DNA from: Lachnospiraceae bacterium
GTDB lineage: Bacteria; Bacillota; Clostridia; Lachnospirales; Lachnospiraceae
DNA: 64,000 bases
Direction of reading: 5' to 3'
Assembly (NCBI GenBank): GCA_024698145.1
Contig: JAILRO010000048.1
Span: 59,555-123,554 of the forward strand
The notes beneath the pieces were generated by a model. It was not told the origin of the DNA, did no database searches, and saw only the letters and a program-made list of their open reading frames with translations. Shown here piece by piece: positions 9,521-18,209 of the stretch. Made by a program: the position numbers and the translations under genes. Every line of letters begins with the position of its first letter. Position 1 is the stretch's first letter.

Positions 9521-10350
9521 GTTTTACGCGGAATACGGATGATGTTAACAACATAAAAGCAATGGCAAAGAGAATGAGACTTAACGCTCTTGATATGGCT
9601 CTTGAATCCGGTAATAACGGTTCTCATTTGGGCGGCGGTTTGTCTTGTATAGAGATACTTGCTGTTTTATATGGCAAGGTTATGGATTATGACGTTGCAA
9701 ATCCTGAAAAGTTCGAAAGAGACAGGTTTATACCGAGTAAGAATCATTGTGTACTGGCTCATTTGCCGGCTCTTTGTGAGGCGGGATACATTGAAAAAAA
9801 CGAGTTGTTGGAGTTTCAGAAAGACGGTGGCAGACTTACAGGTTATCCGATGAGGAAAGAAATAGGACTTGAGTATTCTGGCGGAAGTCTAGGCATGGCT
9901 ATTTCTGTAGGTATCGGAATTGCACTTAAGTTCAAAGAAAAAAAGGTTGATAACAAAGTATATATTCTGTTGGGAGACGGAGAACTTAATGAGGGCTCGA
10001 TTTGGGAAGCTTTCATGTCTGCGGCACATTATCATTTGGATAATCTTGTTGCTATAATAGACAGAAATCATTTGTCTTATGACGGAGATACTGAAGAAGT
10101 TATGGGTATAGAGCCGTTAAGCACAAAATTAGAGAGTTTTAACTGGCATGTGACTGAATGTGACGGTCACGACGTAGAATCGCTTTTTGAGGCGTTTGAC
10201 GACGTTTTGGAGGGAAAACCTCATGTGATAGTAGCTGAAACTGTCAAAGGCAAAGGTGTATCGTTTATTGAGAACCGGAGAGAATGGCATCATCACAGAT
10301 TATCAAAAGATGAGTATGAACAGGCAATTGAGGAAATAACAAAAGCGTAA
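9517..10350 (+). CDS. Transketolase, N-terminal (ThDP-binding) subunit
   Basis: This 277-residue polypeptide covers the N-terminal pyrophosphate-binding half of transketolase. It has the SHLGGGLS region and the ThDP motif beginning GDGELNEG and ending in IIDRN. With the next gene it would move a two-carbon ketol unit between sugars or onto an aldehyde. The split is natural in many bacteria: each half has its own start and ribosome-binding site and they are 13 bases apart, so it is not a frameshift. Its position inside an accessory cluster suggests a special acceptor rather than the pentose phosphate pathway. Confidence 0.88.
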   Translation: MSFTRNTDDVNNIKAMAKRMRLNALDMALESGNNGSHLGGGLSCIEILAVLYGKVMDYDVANPEKFERDRFIPSKNHCVLAHLPALCEAGYIEKNELLEFQKDGGRLTGYPMRKEIGLEYSGGSLGMAISVGIGIALKFKEKKVDNKVYILLGDGELNEGSIWEAFMSAAHYHLDNLVAIIDRNHLSYDGDTEEVMGIEPLSTKLESFNWHVTECDGHDVESLFEAFDDVLEGKPHVIVAETVKGKGVSFIENRREWHHHRLSKDEYEQAIEEITKA

Positions 10351-10363
10351 GTGGGAGATTTCT

Positions 10364-11344
10364 ATGAATATATCATCGCTAAACATTAGAAAATGGTCAA
10401 TGCTCGGTCAGCGCGGTACCGCGTTTGGTGTTGCAATGCCGGAGATTGCATCCAAAATGGATAATGTCAAACTGTTAACTGCAGATCTTGCGTTGCTTTC
10501 GGGAATGGATAGATATGTGTCTATGTATCCTGACAAGTTTCTTAATGTAGGAATTGCAGAGCAGAATATGATTGGAATAGCAGCGGGACTTGCCATGGAA
10601 GGTGATGTTGTTTTTGCAACGACTTATGCGTCCTTTATCGCAGTCAGAAGTCTTGAACATGTGAGGCAACATTTATCTTACCTTAAGTGCAATGTCAAGC
10701 TGATTGGTTCTTCGGCAGGAGTAGTCGCTGCCAAATCCGGAGTTTCACATTGGGCAACAGAAGATATCGCTTTTATGAGAGCATTGCCCAATATCAAGGT
10801 GTTTTCACCGGCGGATTGTTTAGAGACTGTCAAAGTTATGGAATATGCGGCCTCAACTGATGAGCCGATGTATATACGATTAAGTGGCGGGCTTAATTGT
10901 CCGATTGTTTACAAAGAGGATTATGAGTTTGAACCGGGCAAAATGGTTTGCCTGTCTGAAAAGAAGGGTGACGTTGCGGTGATAGCAACGGGACTTATGG
11001 TAAGTGAGTCGGTCAAAGCTGTTAAATTACTCGAAGAAAAAGGTGTTGATTGTACGCTTTATAATATGCACACGATAAAGCCACTTGATAAAGAGACTCT
11101 GGATGAGATTTTTGCTGACTATAAGCTCATTGTTACTGTTGAAGAACATAACGTAATTGGTGGTATGGGAAGTGCCGTTTCTGAGTACAAGGCAATAAAG
11201 GAATCTTCGCCAAGACAGGTGTTTGTCGGTTTTGATGATTGCTTTTTGGATGCAGGAAGTCAGCGATACGTATTGGAACAGGCCGGACTTACATATGAAA
11301 AGATTGCAAGTCGAATAGAAGCTGAATGGGAGAAGCGTAAATGA
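10364..11344 (+). CDS. Transketolase, C-terminal (pyrimidine-binding) subunit
   Basis: This 326-residue protein covers the pyrimidine-binding and C-terminal domains of transketolase. It has the RGTAFG segment, LTADLALLSGM, the catalytic glutamate in VGIAEQNMIG and the EEHNVIGGMGSA segment of the last domain. It pairs with the preceding subunit to form the active site. It starts behind GTGGGAG, and its TGA overlaps the ATG of luxE copy 1. Confidence 0.88.
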   Translation: MNISSLNIRKWSMLGQRGTAFGVAMPEIASKMDNVKLLTADLALLSGMDRYVSMYPDKFLNVGIAEQNMIGIAAGLAMEGDVVFATTYASFIAVRSLEHVRQHLSYLKCNVKLIGSSAGVVAAKSGVSHWATEDIAFMRALPNIKVFSPADCLETVKVMEYAASTDEPMYIRLSGGLNCPIVYKEDYEFEPGKMVCLSEKKGDVAVIATGLMVSESVKAVKLLEEKGVDCTLYNMHTIKPLDKETLDEIFADYKLIVTVEEHNVIGGMGSAVSEYKAIKESSPRQVFVGFDDCFLDAGSQRYVLEQAGLTYEKIASRIEAEWEKRK

Positions 11345-12426
11345 TAACCGATTTTTATGAATTGGATCCTTATGAACTTAATAGTGCAGATAAAGAGGAG
11401 ATGTTAAGAAAGGAATTGATAGAATTAACTTCTCTTCATAAAGATAAATGCAAGGAATATTCTAATTTTCTTGAGGCTGTCGGATATGATGCCGGTAAGA
11501 TTAATAATGTAGCAGATATACCGTTTTTTCCTGTTAGAATGTTTAAGGAATATGACTTAAAAAGCATTCGGGATGACGAAATATTTAAGACAATGACATC
11601 TTCGGGAACAACAGGACAGAAAGTTTCCAAGATATTTCTTGATAAGGAAACTGCTATGATTCAACAGAAGGTCATGGTTAAAATATTATCTTCGTATTGG
11701 GGTAAGAAGCGCCTTCCTATGCTTGTTATAGATACACCTGAGGTTGTTAGAAATCGCGAGATGTTTACAGCAAGAGGCGCGGCTATAATAGGATTACAGG
11801 TTGTATCGCGAGATACGGTCTATGTGTTAAATGATGACATGACGCTTAATTATGACGTGCTTGATGATTTTATGAATAAGTACGGCAATCAGCGTTTTAT
11901 AATATTTGGATTCACTTTTCTTGTATGGGAACATTTCTACAAAGAATTATTGAAGGCTGACAAGAAATATGATATGTCCGAGGCTTTTCTTATGACGGGA
12001 GGCGGATGGAAGAAACTTGAATCGGAAGCTGTTTCAAGGGAGATGTTTAAGAGTAAGCTTAGAGAAGTTTGTAATATTGGTCATTTTCTTGACCACTATG
12101 GCATGGTTGAACAGACAGGATGCATTTATGCAGAATGTGAATGTGGTAATCTTCATGCGAGTATATACTCGGATGTGATTACAAGAAGATATGAGGATTT
12201 TTCTCCATGCGACATTGGTGAAAAAGGAATTATTCAAGTGGTGTCAGCATTGCCGCATTCATATCCGGGACATTCGTTACTTACCGAGGATGAAGGAATA
12301 ATTCTTGGTGAAGACGACTGCCCATGTGGAAGAAAAGGCAAATATATTCAGATATTGGGAAGACTTAAGAGTGCAGAACTTAGGGGGTGCAGTGATACCT
12401 ATGCAGATAAATACGGACAAAATTAA
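11341..12426 (+). CDS. LuxE-family acyl-protein synthetase, copy 1
   Basis: LuxE-type enzymes activate a carboxylic acid with ATP and pass it to a partner reductase or carrier. The 361-residue protein shows TSSGTTGQKVSKIF (the adenylate-forming serine/threonine loop), GGGWKK, YGMVEQTGCIY and HSYPGHSLLTEDEG. It also has a cysteine-rich pattern, ECECGNLH followed by DCPCGRKG, which may hold a metal. It is a close paralogue of the protein at 19418, most clearly over the last 130 residues. It overlaps the transketolase stop by 4 bases and overlaps the start of luxC copy 1. The acid it activates is unknown; bioluminescence is not implied. Confidence 0.82.
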   Translation: MITDFYELDPYELNSADKEEMLRKELIELTSLHKDKCKEYSNFLEAVGYDAGKINNVADIPFFPVRMFKEYDLKSIRDDEIFKTMTSSGTTGQKVSKIFLDKETAMIQQKVMVKILSSYWGKKRLPMLVIDTPEVVRNREMFTARGAAIIGLQVVSRDTVYVLNDDMTLNYDVLDDFMNKYGNQRFIIFGFTFLVWEHFYKELLKADKKYDMSEAFLMTGGGWKKLESEAVSREMFKSKLREVCNIGHFLDHYGMVEQTGCIYAECECGNLHASIYSDVITRRYEDFSPCDIGEKGIIQVVSALPHSYPGHSLLTEDEGIILGEDDCPCGRKGKYIQILGRLKSAELRGCSDTYADKYGQN

Positions 12427-13591
12427 TTTTCTTGTGGGAGATGAGGCTATCCTCTGCTCGATACAGTATAATCCTGCACTGCCGATGTTTTCGGATAAGA
12501 TGCTTGGCTTTTTGGAAGATCTTTCCAGAAAGTTGATGGATGATAAAAGAAGCAGAAGTTACCAGGATGTAATGTCTTATGCGTATTGGATAAGGAAAAG
12601 TTCACTTGAAAGGATAAAGAAATCTTACAACACAAAACTTGCAAGAATCGGTAGGGGTGTATCTTTTCACATTGCACCTTCAAATGTGCCGATTAACTTT
12701 GCGGTGTCAATGACATCGGCATTGCTTGCAGGTAACAGTATCGTGATACGAGTTTCTGACAAAGACTATGAGCAGGTTTCTATCGTTTGTGATGCAATGA
12801 ATGAATTGCTATCAGGAAAACATGCATCTGTCAGAGATTATTTTTGCATAGTGAGATATCCGCATGACGATGAAATAACAAGTCAGATATCGGCTATGTG
12901 TGATATAAGAATTATCTGGGGTGGAGACGAGACAATAAGAAGAATAAGGAGCGCGGCTATTCCACCAAGAGCGATAGAGATGACTTTTGCCGACAGACAT
13001 TCGATAGCACTTATAGATTCGGATTATTATATGTCTGCGGACAAGAAAGAGGTTGCCAAAGGTTTCTTTACGGATACTTATTATACCGATCAGAATGCTT
13101 GCAGTTCTCCAAGACTTGTTGTTTGGTTTGGTGACAGGATTGAAGAGGCAAAAGAATCATTTTGGAAAGAACTTTTATTGCTTGTCAAAGAAAAATACCG
13201 AATGGAGCCGGTTGTTGCGGTAGATAAGTATGCAGCGTTTTGCGGACTTGCCATGAGTGCCGGACAAGCCAGGCTTCAATCGGATGAGAATTATATTATG
13301 CGTGTGAGAATTGATGAGTTAACGGATAATGTTCTTGATTACAAACATGGTGGTGGCTATTTCTATGAATATAATGCAAAGGATATAGAAGATATTTTGC
13401 CGGTTCTTAACAAACGCTGTCAAACCATATCGGTTCTTGGTATTGATAAGGACAATGTCAGAGATTTCGTAATCAAGAATGGAGTGCAAGGCGTTGACAG
13501 AGTGGTTGATCTTGGTCAGACTATGGCACTTGAGTTTGTGTGGGATGGATACAACATGATAGAGAATATGACAAGGATTGTGCATGCTTAA
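12401..13591 (+). CDS. LuxC-family acyl reductase, copy 1
   Basis: LuxC-type enzymes reduce an activated acyl group to an aldehyde with NADPH through a cysteine thioester. This protein has the RGVSFHIAPSNVP cofactor region, the RIIWGGDETIRRIR segment and the nucleophile in DQNACSSP (Cys234 from this start). I chose the ATG at 12401, 12 bases after AGGGGGTG; a GTG at 12392 is possible. Either gives about 396-399 residues, matching the 400-residue paralogue at 18210. A longer frame from 12305 would lie deep inside luxE. It overlaps luxE by 26 bases and probably receives acyl groups directly from it. Confidence 0.82.
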   Translation: MQINTDKINFLVGDEAILCSIQYNPALPMFSDKMLGFLEDLSRKLMDDKRSRSYQDVMSYAYWIRKSSLERIKKSYNTKLARIGRGVSFHIAPSNVPINFAVSMTSALLAGNSIVIRVSDKDYEQVSIVCDAMNELLSGKHASVRDYFCIVRYPHDDEITSQISAMCDIRIIWGGDETIRRIRSAAIPPRAIEMTFADRHSIALIDSDYYMSADKKEVAKGFFTDTYYTDQNACSSPRLVVWFGDRIEEAKESFWKELLLLVKEKYRMEPVVAVDKYAAFCGLAMSAGQARLQSDENYIMRVRIDELTDNVLDYKHGGGYFYEYNAKDIEDILPVLNKRCQTISVLGIDKDNVRDFVIKNGVQGVDRVVDLGQTMALEFVWDGYNMIENMTRIVHA

Positions 13592-13611
13592 CACGCAGGA
13601 AGGAAAAGGTT

Positions 13612-14355
13612 ATGTTACTAAAAGGGAAAAATGCAGTAATAACAGGATGTAACCGTGGAATAGGCAAGGCTATATTAGATAATTTTGCCCAAAACGGTGC
13701 CAATGTATATGCGGTTATAAGAACAGAATCAGACGAGTTTGACAATTATATAAAAGAACTTGGTGCTCAGAATGAAGTATTTATAAAAAAGATAGTTATT
13801 GATTTGTCAGACGAGGAGCAGGTTAAAGCCGGAGCAAAGGAAATATTATCCGATAAATTACCTATAGACATATTGGTATGTAATGCGGGTACAAGTAATC
13901 CGTTAAGCTCGTTGGCGATGACAAAGATGGAGACTATTAAGAATGCGTTTGATATTAATTTATTTTCTCAAATGTTATTAACTCAGCTTCTTGCAAGAAA
14001 TATGATGCGTAATAAGAATGGAAGTATAGTGTATATTTCGTCTTCGGCAGCGTATGATGGGGGTGCTAATATAGAGTATTCGGCAAGTAAGGCTGCAATT
14101 ATAGGCGAGATGAGAAGACTGGCTGTGGAATACGGACCATTTAACATAAGAGTCAATGCGGTTGCTCCGGGACTTACCGCAACTGATATGGGAAACAGTA
14201 TGAGCGAAGAAGATGAGAAAATTGCTCTTTCTATGAACATTATGCATAGAAAAGGAAAGCCCGAAGAAATTGCAGATGCGGTTATGTATCTGGCTTCGGA
14301 TATGTCGTCGTTTGTTACGGGACAGGTGCTTAGAGTCGATGGAGGATTAAGATAA
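13612..14355 (+). CDS. SDR-family oxidoreductase, copy 2
   Basis: This 247-residue short-chain dehydrogenase has TGCNRGIGK near residue 11, VCNAGTSN and catalytic YSASK. It resembles the SDR at 8777 closely in length and motifs (NFAQNG against NFAKNG; AVAPGLTATDMG against AVAPGLTDTDMG), so the two arose by duplication. I chose the ATG at 13612 behind GGAAGGAAAAGG; a longer frame begins inside luxC. A role in reducing the product of the neighbouring carbon-carbon bond-forming enzymes is an inference. Confidence 0.85.
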   Translation: MLLKGKNAVITGCNRGIGKAILDNFAQNGANVYAVIRTESDEFDNYIKELGAQNEVFIKKIVIDLSDEEQVKAGAKEILSDKLPIDILVCNAGTSNPLSSLAMTKMETIKNAFDINLFSQMLLTQLLARNMMRNKNGSIVYISSSAAYDGGANIEYSASKAAIIGEMRRLAVEYGPFNIRVNAVAPGLTATDMGNSMSEEDEKIALSMNIMHRKGKPEEIADAVMYLASDMSSFVTGQVLRVDGGLR

Positions 14356-14370
14356 AGGAGTAGGTTAATA

Positions 14371-16182
14371 GTGATTAGAGTAGCTGATTATATTATAAAA
14401 AGAATTGCAGAACAGGGTGTGAATCATCTTTTTTACGTGCCTGGTGGACAATGTGTGTATTTGTGTGATGCACTTAGAAGAAATGAAGAAGTAGAGGGAA
14501 TATCAATGCATCATGAGCAGTCGTGTGCAATGGCTGCACTTTCGTATGCTTTGTACAATAACAAGTTGGGTGCGTGCCTTGTAACGACCGGTTGTGCGGG
14601 CACAAACACTATGACGGGAATTCTTCATGCATGGCAGGACAGTATTCCGATGATTGTTGTTTCAGGTCAGCAATCGTATGATCAGACGGTAAAAGCTTCG
14701 GGATTGCCACTTAGACAGGTGGGCATTCAGGAGGCGGATACAGAAACAATAATGAGTCCGATAACCAAGTATGCGGTTACAATATCTGATGCAGAGGAGA
14801 TTGCTTATCATATCGACAAAGCGCTTTACCTTGCTATGAATGGAAGAAAAGGGCCGGTATGGTTAGACGTTCCTCTTAATATTCAGAATTCTATGGTTAA
14901 TGAAGAGAAGCTTAAGCGTTTTGTTCCGGAAGAAAAAACAATTGAAATAAGTGATGATACAATTAAAGAAACCATAGATTTAATTAAAAATGCGAAAAGG
15001 CCTATAATACTTGCAGGTCAGGGAATCAGACATTCAAACGGTGTGGAAATCTTCAATAAATTGATAGATAAGTTCCGCATACCTGTAGTTTTTTCAAGAT
15101 TTGCTTATGATACGGTACCGTATGAAAATGAACTCAATTTTGGTGTTGTCGGTGCAGGTGGAGCTAACAGATATGCTAACTTTGCAGTGCAGAATGCAGA
15201 CCTTGTTATTTCTATTGGATGCAGACTTGCAATAGAGGTAACCGGCCCAAATAGAGAACAGTTTGCAAGGGAAGCAAAGGTAGTTGTCGTTGATATTGAT
15301 GAGGTTGAACATTCCAAAAATGGTGTTCATATCGATTCGTTTATACATGGCGATGCAAAGGATTTTATGGAAAAATTATTCGCATGTGAGATGGAAGCAA
15401 CTTGGCCCGAGTGGACTGATAAATGCAAGCATTGGAAAGAAATCTTTTCATTATATGCTAAAGAGTTGGATGAGAAAACTGATGACAGTAATCCGATTGA
15501 CATTAAGTATTTCCTAAATAGAATGTCAGAACGATTTGGCGAATATGCTGTAGTAACGTCTGATGCAGGTTTGACAGGAGCAATTACAAACGGAAGCTGT
15601 AAGCTTGGCCCTAACAACAGAGCAATCGCTTCACTTGCACAGGGAGAGATGGGATATTCGCTTCCTGGCGCAATCGGTGTATCGTTCCTGACAAAAGATT
15701 CGGTTTTTTCTGTTACGGGTGATGGATCATTTATGATGAATCTCCAGGAACTTCAGACGGTGGTAAGAAATGACGCTAACATTAAGATTGTGATCATTAA
15801 TAATAACGGTTATTCGGGAGTTAGACACGGACAGAAAGCACATTTCCGTGGTAAGTCAATCGGTACAGATCCGTCGAATGGACTTGATTTTCCTGACTAT
15901 GGGAAAATAGCTGATGCATTTGGAATCAACTATATCAAAATCAATTCGTATAGTGAAATAGAAGACGGATTAAACAAACTTGTCAGTGATTCAAAGCCGG
16001 CTATATGCGAGGTGATGTGTGATCCGGAACAGGTGGACCTTCATAACGGCCTTGTGACTTACGGAAAAAGAAAGTTTGGTTTCAGACCGATAGAGGACCA
16101 GTCGCCTTATATCGACAGGGACTTGTTCTTTGAAGAAATGATTGTTACTCCGTTAGAAACCAGCTACGGAACACCGGTATAA
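14371..16182 (+). CDS. ThDP-dependent enzyme, acetolactate-synthase-like
   Basis: This 603-residue protein has the three-domain layout of acetohydroxyacid synthase and relatives. The catalytic glutamate is in MHHEQSCAMAA (Glu49), a cofactor-binding middle domain follows, and the ThDP motif starts GDGSFMMN and ends INNNGY. Such enzymes decarboxylate a 2-oxo acid, usually pyruvate, and add the two-carbon unit to an acceptor. Because it sits in a sugar and acyl cluster with no amino-acid biosynthesis genes or regulatory subunit, I infer a role like that of YerE in branched-chain sugar synthesis rather than in valine synthesis. It starts at GTG 14371 behind AAAGGAG. Confidence 0.8.
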   Translation: MIRVADYIIKRIAEQGVNHLFYVPGGQCVYLCDALRRNEEVEGISMHHEQSCAMAALSYALYNNKLGACLVTTGCAGTNTMTGILHAWQDSIPMIVVSGQQSYDQTVKASGLPLRQVGIQEADTETIMSPITKYAVTISDAEEIAYHIDKALYLAMNGRKGPVWLDVPLNIQNSMVNEEKLKRFVPEEKTIEISDDTIKETIDLIKNAKRPIILAGQGIRHSNGVEIFNKLIDKFRIPVVFSRFAYDTVPYENELNFGVVGAGGANRYANFAVQNADLVISIGCRLAIEVTGPNREQFAREAKVVVVDIDEVEHSKNGVHIDSFIHGDAKDFMEKLFACEMEATWPEWTDKCKHWKEIFSLYAKELDEKTDDSNPIDIKYFLNRMSERFGEYAVVTSDAGLTGAITNGSCKLGPNNRAIASLAQGEMGYSLPGAIGVSFLTKDSVFSVTGDGSFMMNLQELQTVVRNDANIKIVIINNNGYSGVRHGQKAHFRGKSIGTDPSNGLDFPDYGKIADAFGINYIKINSYSEIEDGLNKLVSDSKPAICEVMCDPEQVDLHNGLVTYGKRKFGFRPIEDQSPYIDRDLFFEEMIVTPLETSYGTPV

Positions 16183-16204
16183 AACCATTGGAGGATAGTT
16201 GACG

Positions 16205-17143
16205 ATGAAAATATCATTTGTAATACCATGCTATCGATCGGAAAACACAATAGGAATCGTTGTAGATGAGATTGATGAAACGATGAAGCAACGACCGGGA
16301 TATGAATACGAGATTGTTTTGGTTAATGACGGTTCGCCTGATAATGTTTGGAGTGTGATTTCCAATTTGTCAGAAACAAAAGAGTACGTTACGGGAATTA
16401 ATCTTGCGAAAAACTTCGGACAGCATTGTGCTCTTATGGCTGGTTATAACAACGTTTCCGGCGATTATGTAGTGTCGTTGGATGATGATGGACAGACTCC
16501 GGCATGTGAAGTGTTTAAATTGTTGGATGAATTTGAAAATGGATATGATGTTGTATATGCATCTTATCCGGAGAATCATCAAAATGCATTTCGTCGTTGG
16601 GGTTCTGATTTTGCAAAGAAAATGTCAGATTACATGTTTGATATAAAGGGTGATGATAACAAAGGAAGCAGTTTTTTTGCATGCAAAAGATTTGTTATTG
16701 ATGAAATAACAACGTATAAACATTCATATCCATATATAGCCGGACTTTTGATGAGAGTTACGCGTAATATGGGTTTTGTTAACGTTAACCATAGAGACAG
16801 ATTGGAAGGAAAATCGGGATATAGTTTTAAGGCACTGGTTTCATTGTGGCTTAATGGTTTTACGGCATTTTCTGTTAAACCGTTGGAACTTGGCGCGTAT
16901 ATAGGATTTATCACAGCTGCACTTGGTTTTGTGTTTGCAATATACACCATCATCAGAAGAATTGTTAACCCAAACATGACGGCGGGGTGGAGCTCGCTTA
17001 TTGCGGTGCTTTTGATTTTGGGTGGAATAATAATGGTAATGCTTGGTTTGATAGGAGAATATATTGGTAGAATATACATATGTATTAACAATTCGCCACA
17101 GTATGTTATAAAAGATATTGCAGGTCGAAAGGCCGACAAATAA
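16205..17143 (+). CDS. GtrB/DPM1-like family 2 glycosyltransferase
   Basis: This 312-residue protein is a GT-A enzyme with two C-terminal membrane helices (about residues 225-290). It shows VIPCYRSE, VNDGSPDN, the DDDGQ metal motif and the REGKSGYS-type segment (here LEGKSGYSFKAL) of GtrB, ArnC and CsbB. These transfer a sugar from a nucleotide carrier to undecaprenyl phosphate on the inner face of the membrane, which another protein then uses outside. YfhO is such a partner in B. subtilis, and two YfhO proteins are encoded downstream. The ATG at 16205 sits 9 bases after GGAGGA; an in-frame TTG lies 6 bases upstream. Confidence 0.82.
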   Translation: MKISFVIPCYRSENTIGIVVDEIDETMKQRPGYEYEIVLVNDGSPDNVWSVISNLSETKEYVTGINLAKNFGQHCALMAGYNNVSGDYVVSLDDDGQTPACEVFKLLDEFENGYDVVYASYPENHQNAFRRWGSDFAKKMSDYMFDIKGDDNKGSSFFACKRFVIDEITTYKHSYPYIAGLLMRVTRNMGFVNVNHRDRLEGKSGYSFKALVSLWLNGFTAFSVKPLELGAYIGFITAALGFVFAIYTIIRRIVNPNMTAGWSSLIAVLLILGGIIMVMLGLIGEYIGRIYICINNSPQYVIKDIAGRKADK

Positions 17144-17161
17144 GCAATGAGGTGAAAGGCA

Positions 17162-17881
17162 ATGATAATAACTGATGCATGTTGGGAAGAAAGAAATCTT
17201 GGTGTTTCAACTGTGGAAATACAGTATGAGACAAATGATAAACTTGAAGATGTAGCATCTAAAATAAAGACACTTTCCGCAAAATATATTGTTTGTAAAA
17301 TACCCACAACGAAAAGTGAATTAACCAGTTATGTTGCAAAGCTTGGTTATACTTATGTTGAGGATATGATTTTAGTTGAACATGATCTTAAAGAAATTGA
17401 AAGAAGCAGGATGCATCAAAGATTATATGATTCAATGACCTATAGGGAAATGACGAAAGAGGATGTGGAGTATCTGAAAAAAGAAATTGCGGGAGGACTC
17501 TTTTCGACAGATAGAATAACAAATGATCCATTTTTTGATAATACCAAAGCATCTGACAGATATTTGAACTGGGTAAATGATCTTGTAGAGCAAGAGGCTT
17601 TTTTTTACTTGAATTTGTATAAGGGTGATCCTGCGGGCTTTGTTATACTTCAAACAAAAGATGGTATTGTATATAACTCTGTGCTTGGTGGAGGTTATGA
17701 GAAGTATAGGAATACAGGGCTTGGTATAGTTCAAAAAGAGCAGGAAATAGTCAAAAGACTGGGCGGCAAGAGAGTTGAAACACAAGTATCTTCTAATAAT
17801 CCGGGACAATTAAGAGCGCTTGAGATTAACGGATATCGAACAAAGGGAATAAACCATATATTTGTCAAACACAATGATTAA
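17162..17881 (+). CDS. GNAT-family acyltransferase, WecD-like
   Basis: This 239-residue protein ends in a GNAT domain: RNTGLGIVQKEQEIVKRLG is the acyl-CoA binding loop and NPGQLRALEINGY the last strand and helix. The middle segment FSTDRITNDPFFDNTKASDR resembles WecD (RffC), which acetylates dTDP-4-amino-4,6-dideoxygalactose made by WecE. A WecE-like aminotransferase is encoded at 21939, so acylation of an amino sugar is the natural guess, with an acyl donor that might be carried on the ACP gene next door. The N-terminal 90 residues are not recognised. Confidence 0.65.
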   Translation: MIITDACWEERNLGVSTVEIQYETNDKLEDVASKIKTLSAKYIVCKIPTTKSELTSYVAKLGYTYVEDMILVEHDLKEIERSRMHQRLYDSMTYREMTKEDVEYLKKEIAGGLFSTDRITNDPFFDNTKASDRYLNWVNDLVEQEAFFYLNLYKGDPAGFVILQTKDGIVYNSVLGGGYEKYRNTGLGIVQKEQEIVKRLGGKRVETQVSSNNPGQLRALEINGYRTKGINHIFVKHND

Positions 17882-17891
17882 TTGTTTGAAG

Positions 17892-17920
17892 TTGCTGTGA
17901 AAATATTTTTATGATAAAAT
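17892..17920 (+). promoter_or_regulatory. Probable internal promoter before the ACP gene
   Basis: TTGCTG (17892-17897), a 17-base spacer and TAAAAT (17915-17920) lie in the only sizeable gap (77 bases) of this part of the cluster. This suggests that the ACP-LuxC-LuxE-ligase-WecE half can be transcribed on its own. Confidence 0.5.
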
Positions 17921-17958
17921 AAATAAGTTGCGAATGTTATTGAAATAAGGAGTTTTTA

Positions 17959-18201
17959 GTGATGACAAATTTAGAAAAGTACATTGAAGCTTTTGCAGAA
18001 GGTTTGGAAATTGATAAGTCTGTTGTTAAGGAAGGTCTTGAATATCAATCAATTCCTGAGTGGGATTCGGTAGGTCATATGGGACTAGTGGCTGCGATTG
18101 AGGATGCCTTTGATATCATGATGGATACAGACGATATAATTGATTTAAGCTCATTTGAGAAGGGAATTGAGATTCTCAAGAAGTACGAAGTGGAGATATA
18201 A
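17959..18201 (+). CDS. Acyl carrier protein
   Basis: This 80-residue acidic, helical protein is a carrier domain. The attachment serine for 4'-phosphopantetheine is in EWDSVGHMG (Ser37), which matches the D-S-[LVIM] core. It is clearly not the fatty-acid ACP, whose motif is usually DSLD. Its neighbours are a GNAT enzyme, LuxC, LuxE and an AMP-forming ligase, so it probably carries the acyl group these enzymes load, reduce or transfer. The start may be GTG 17959 or ATG 17962; both lie behind AAGGAG. Confidence 0.85.
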   Translation: MMTNLEKYIEAFAEGLEIDKSVVKEGLEYQSIPEWDSVGHMGLVAAIEDAFDIMMDTDDIIDLSSFEKGIEILKKYEVEI

Positions 18202-18209
18202 TAATTAAT

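Noticed and set aside
9517..11344. Transketolase in two pieces as a possible frameshift
   Set aside because: Each half has its own ribosome-binding site and start, the break falls at the usual domain border, and 13 non-coding bases separate them. This is the known split form.
12305..12400. Longer LuxC start far inside luxE
   Set aside because: The extra residues are the out-of-frame reading of the conserved luxE C-terminus and make the protein longer than its paralogue.
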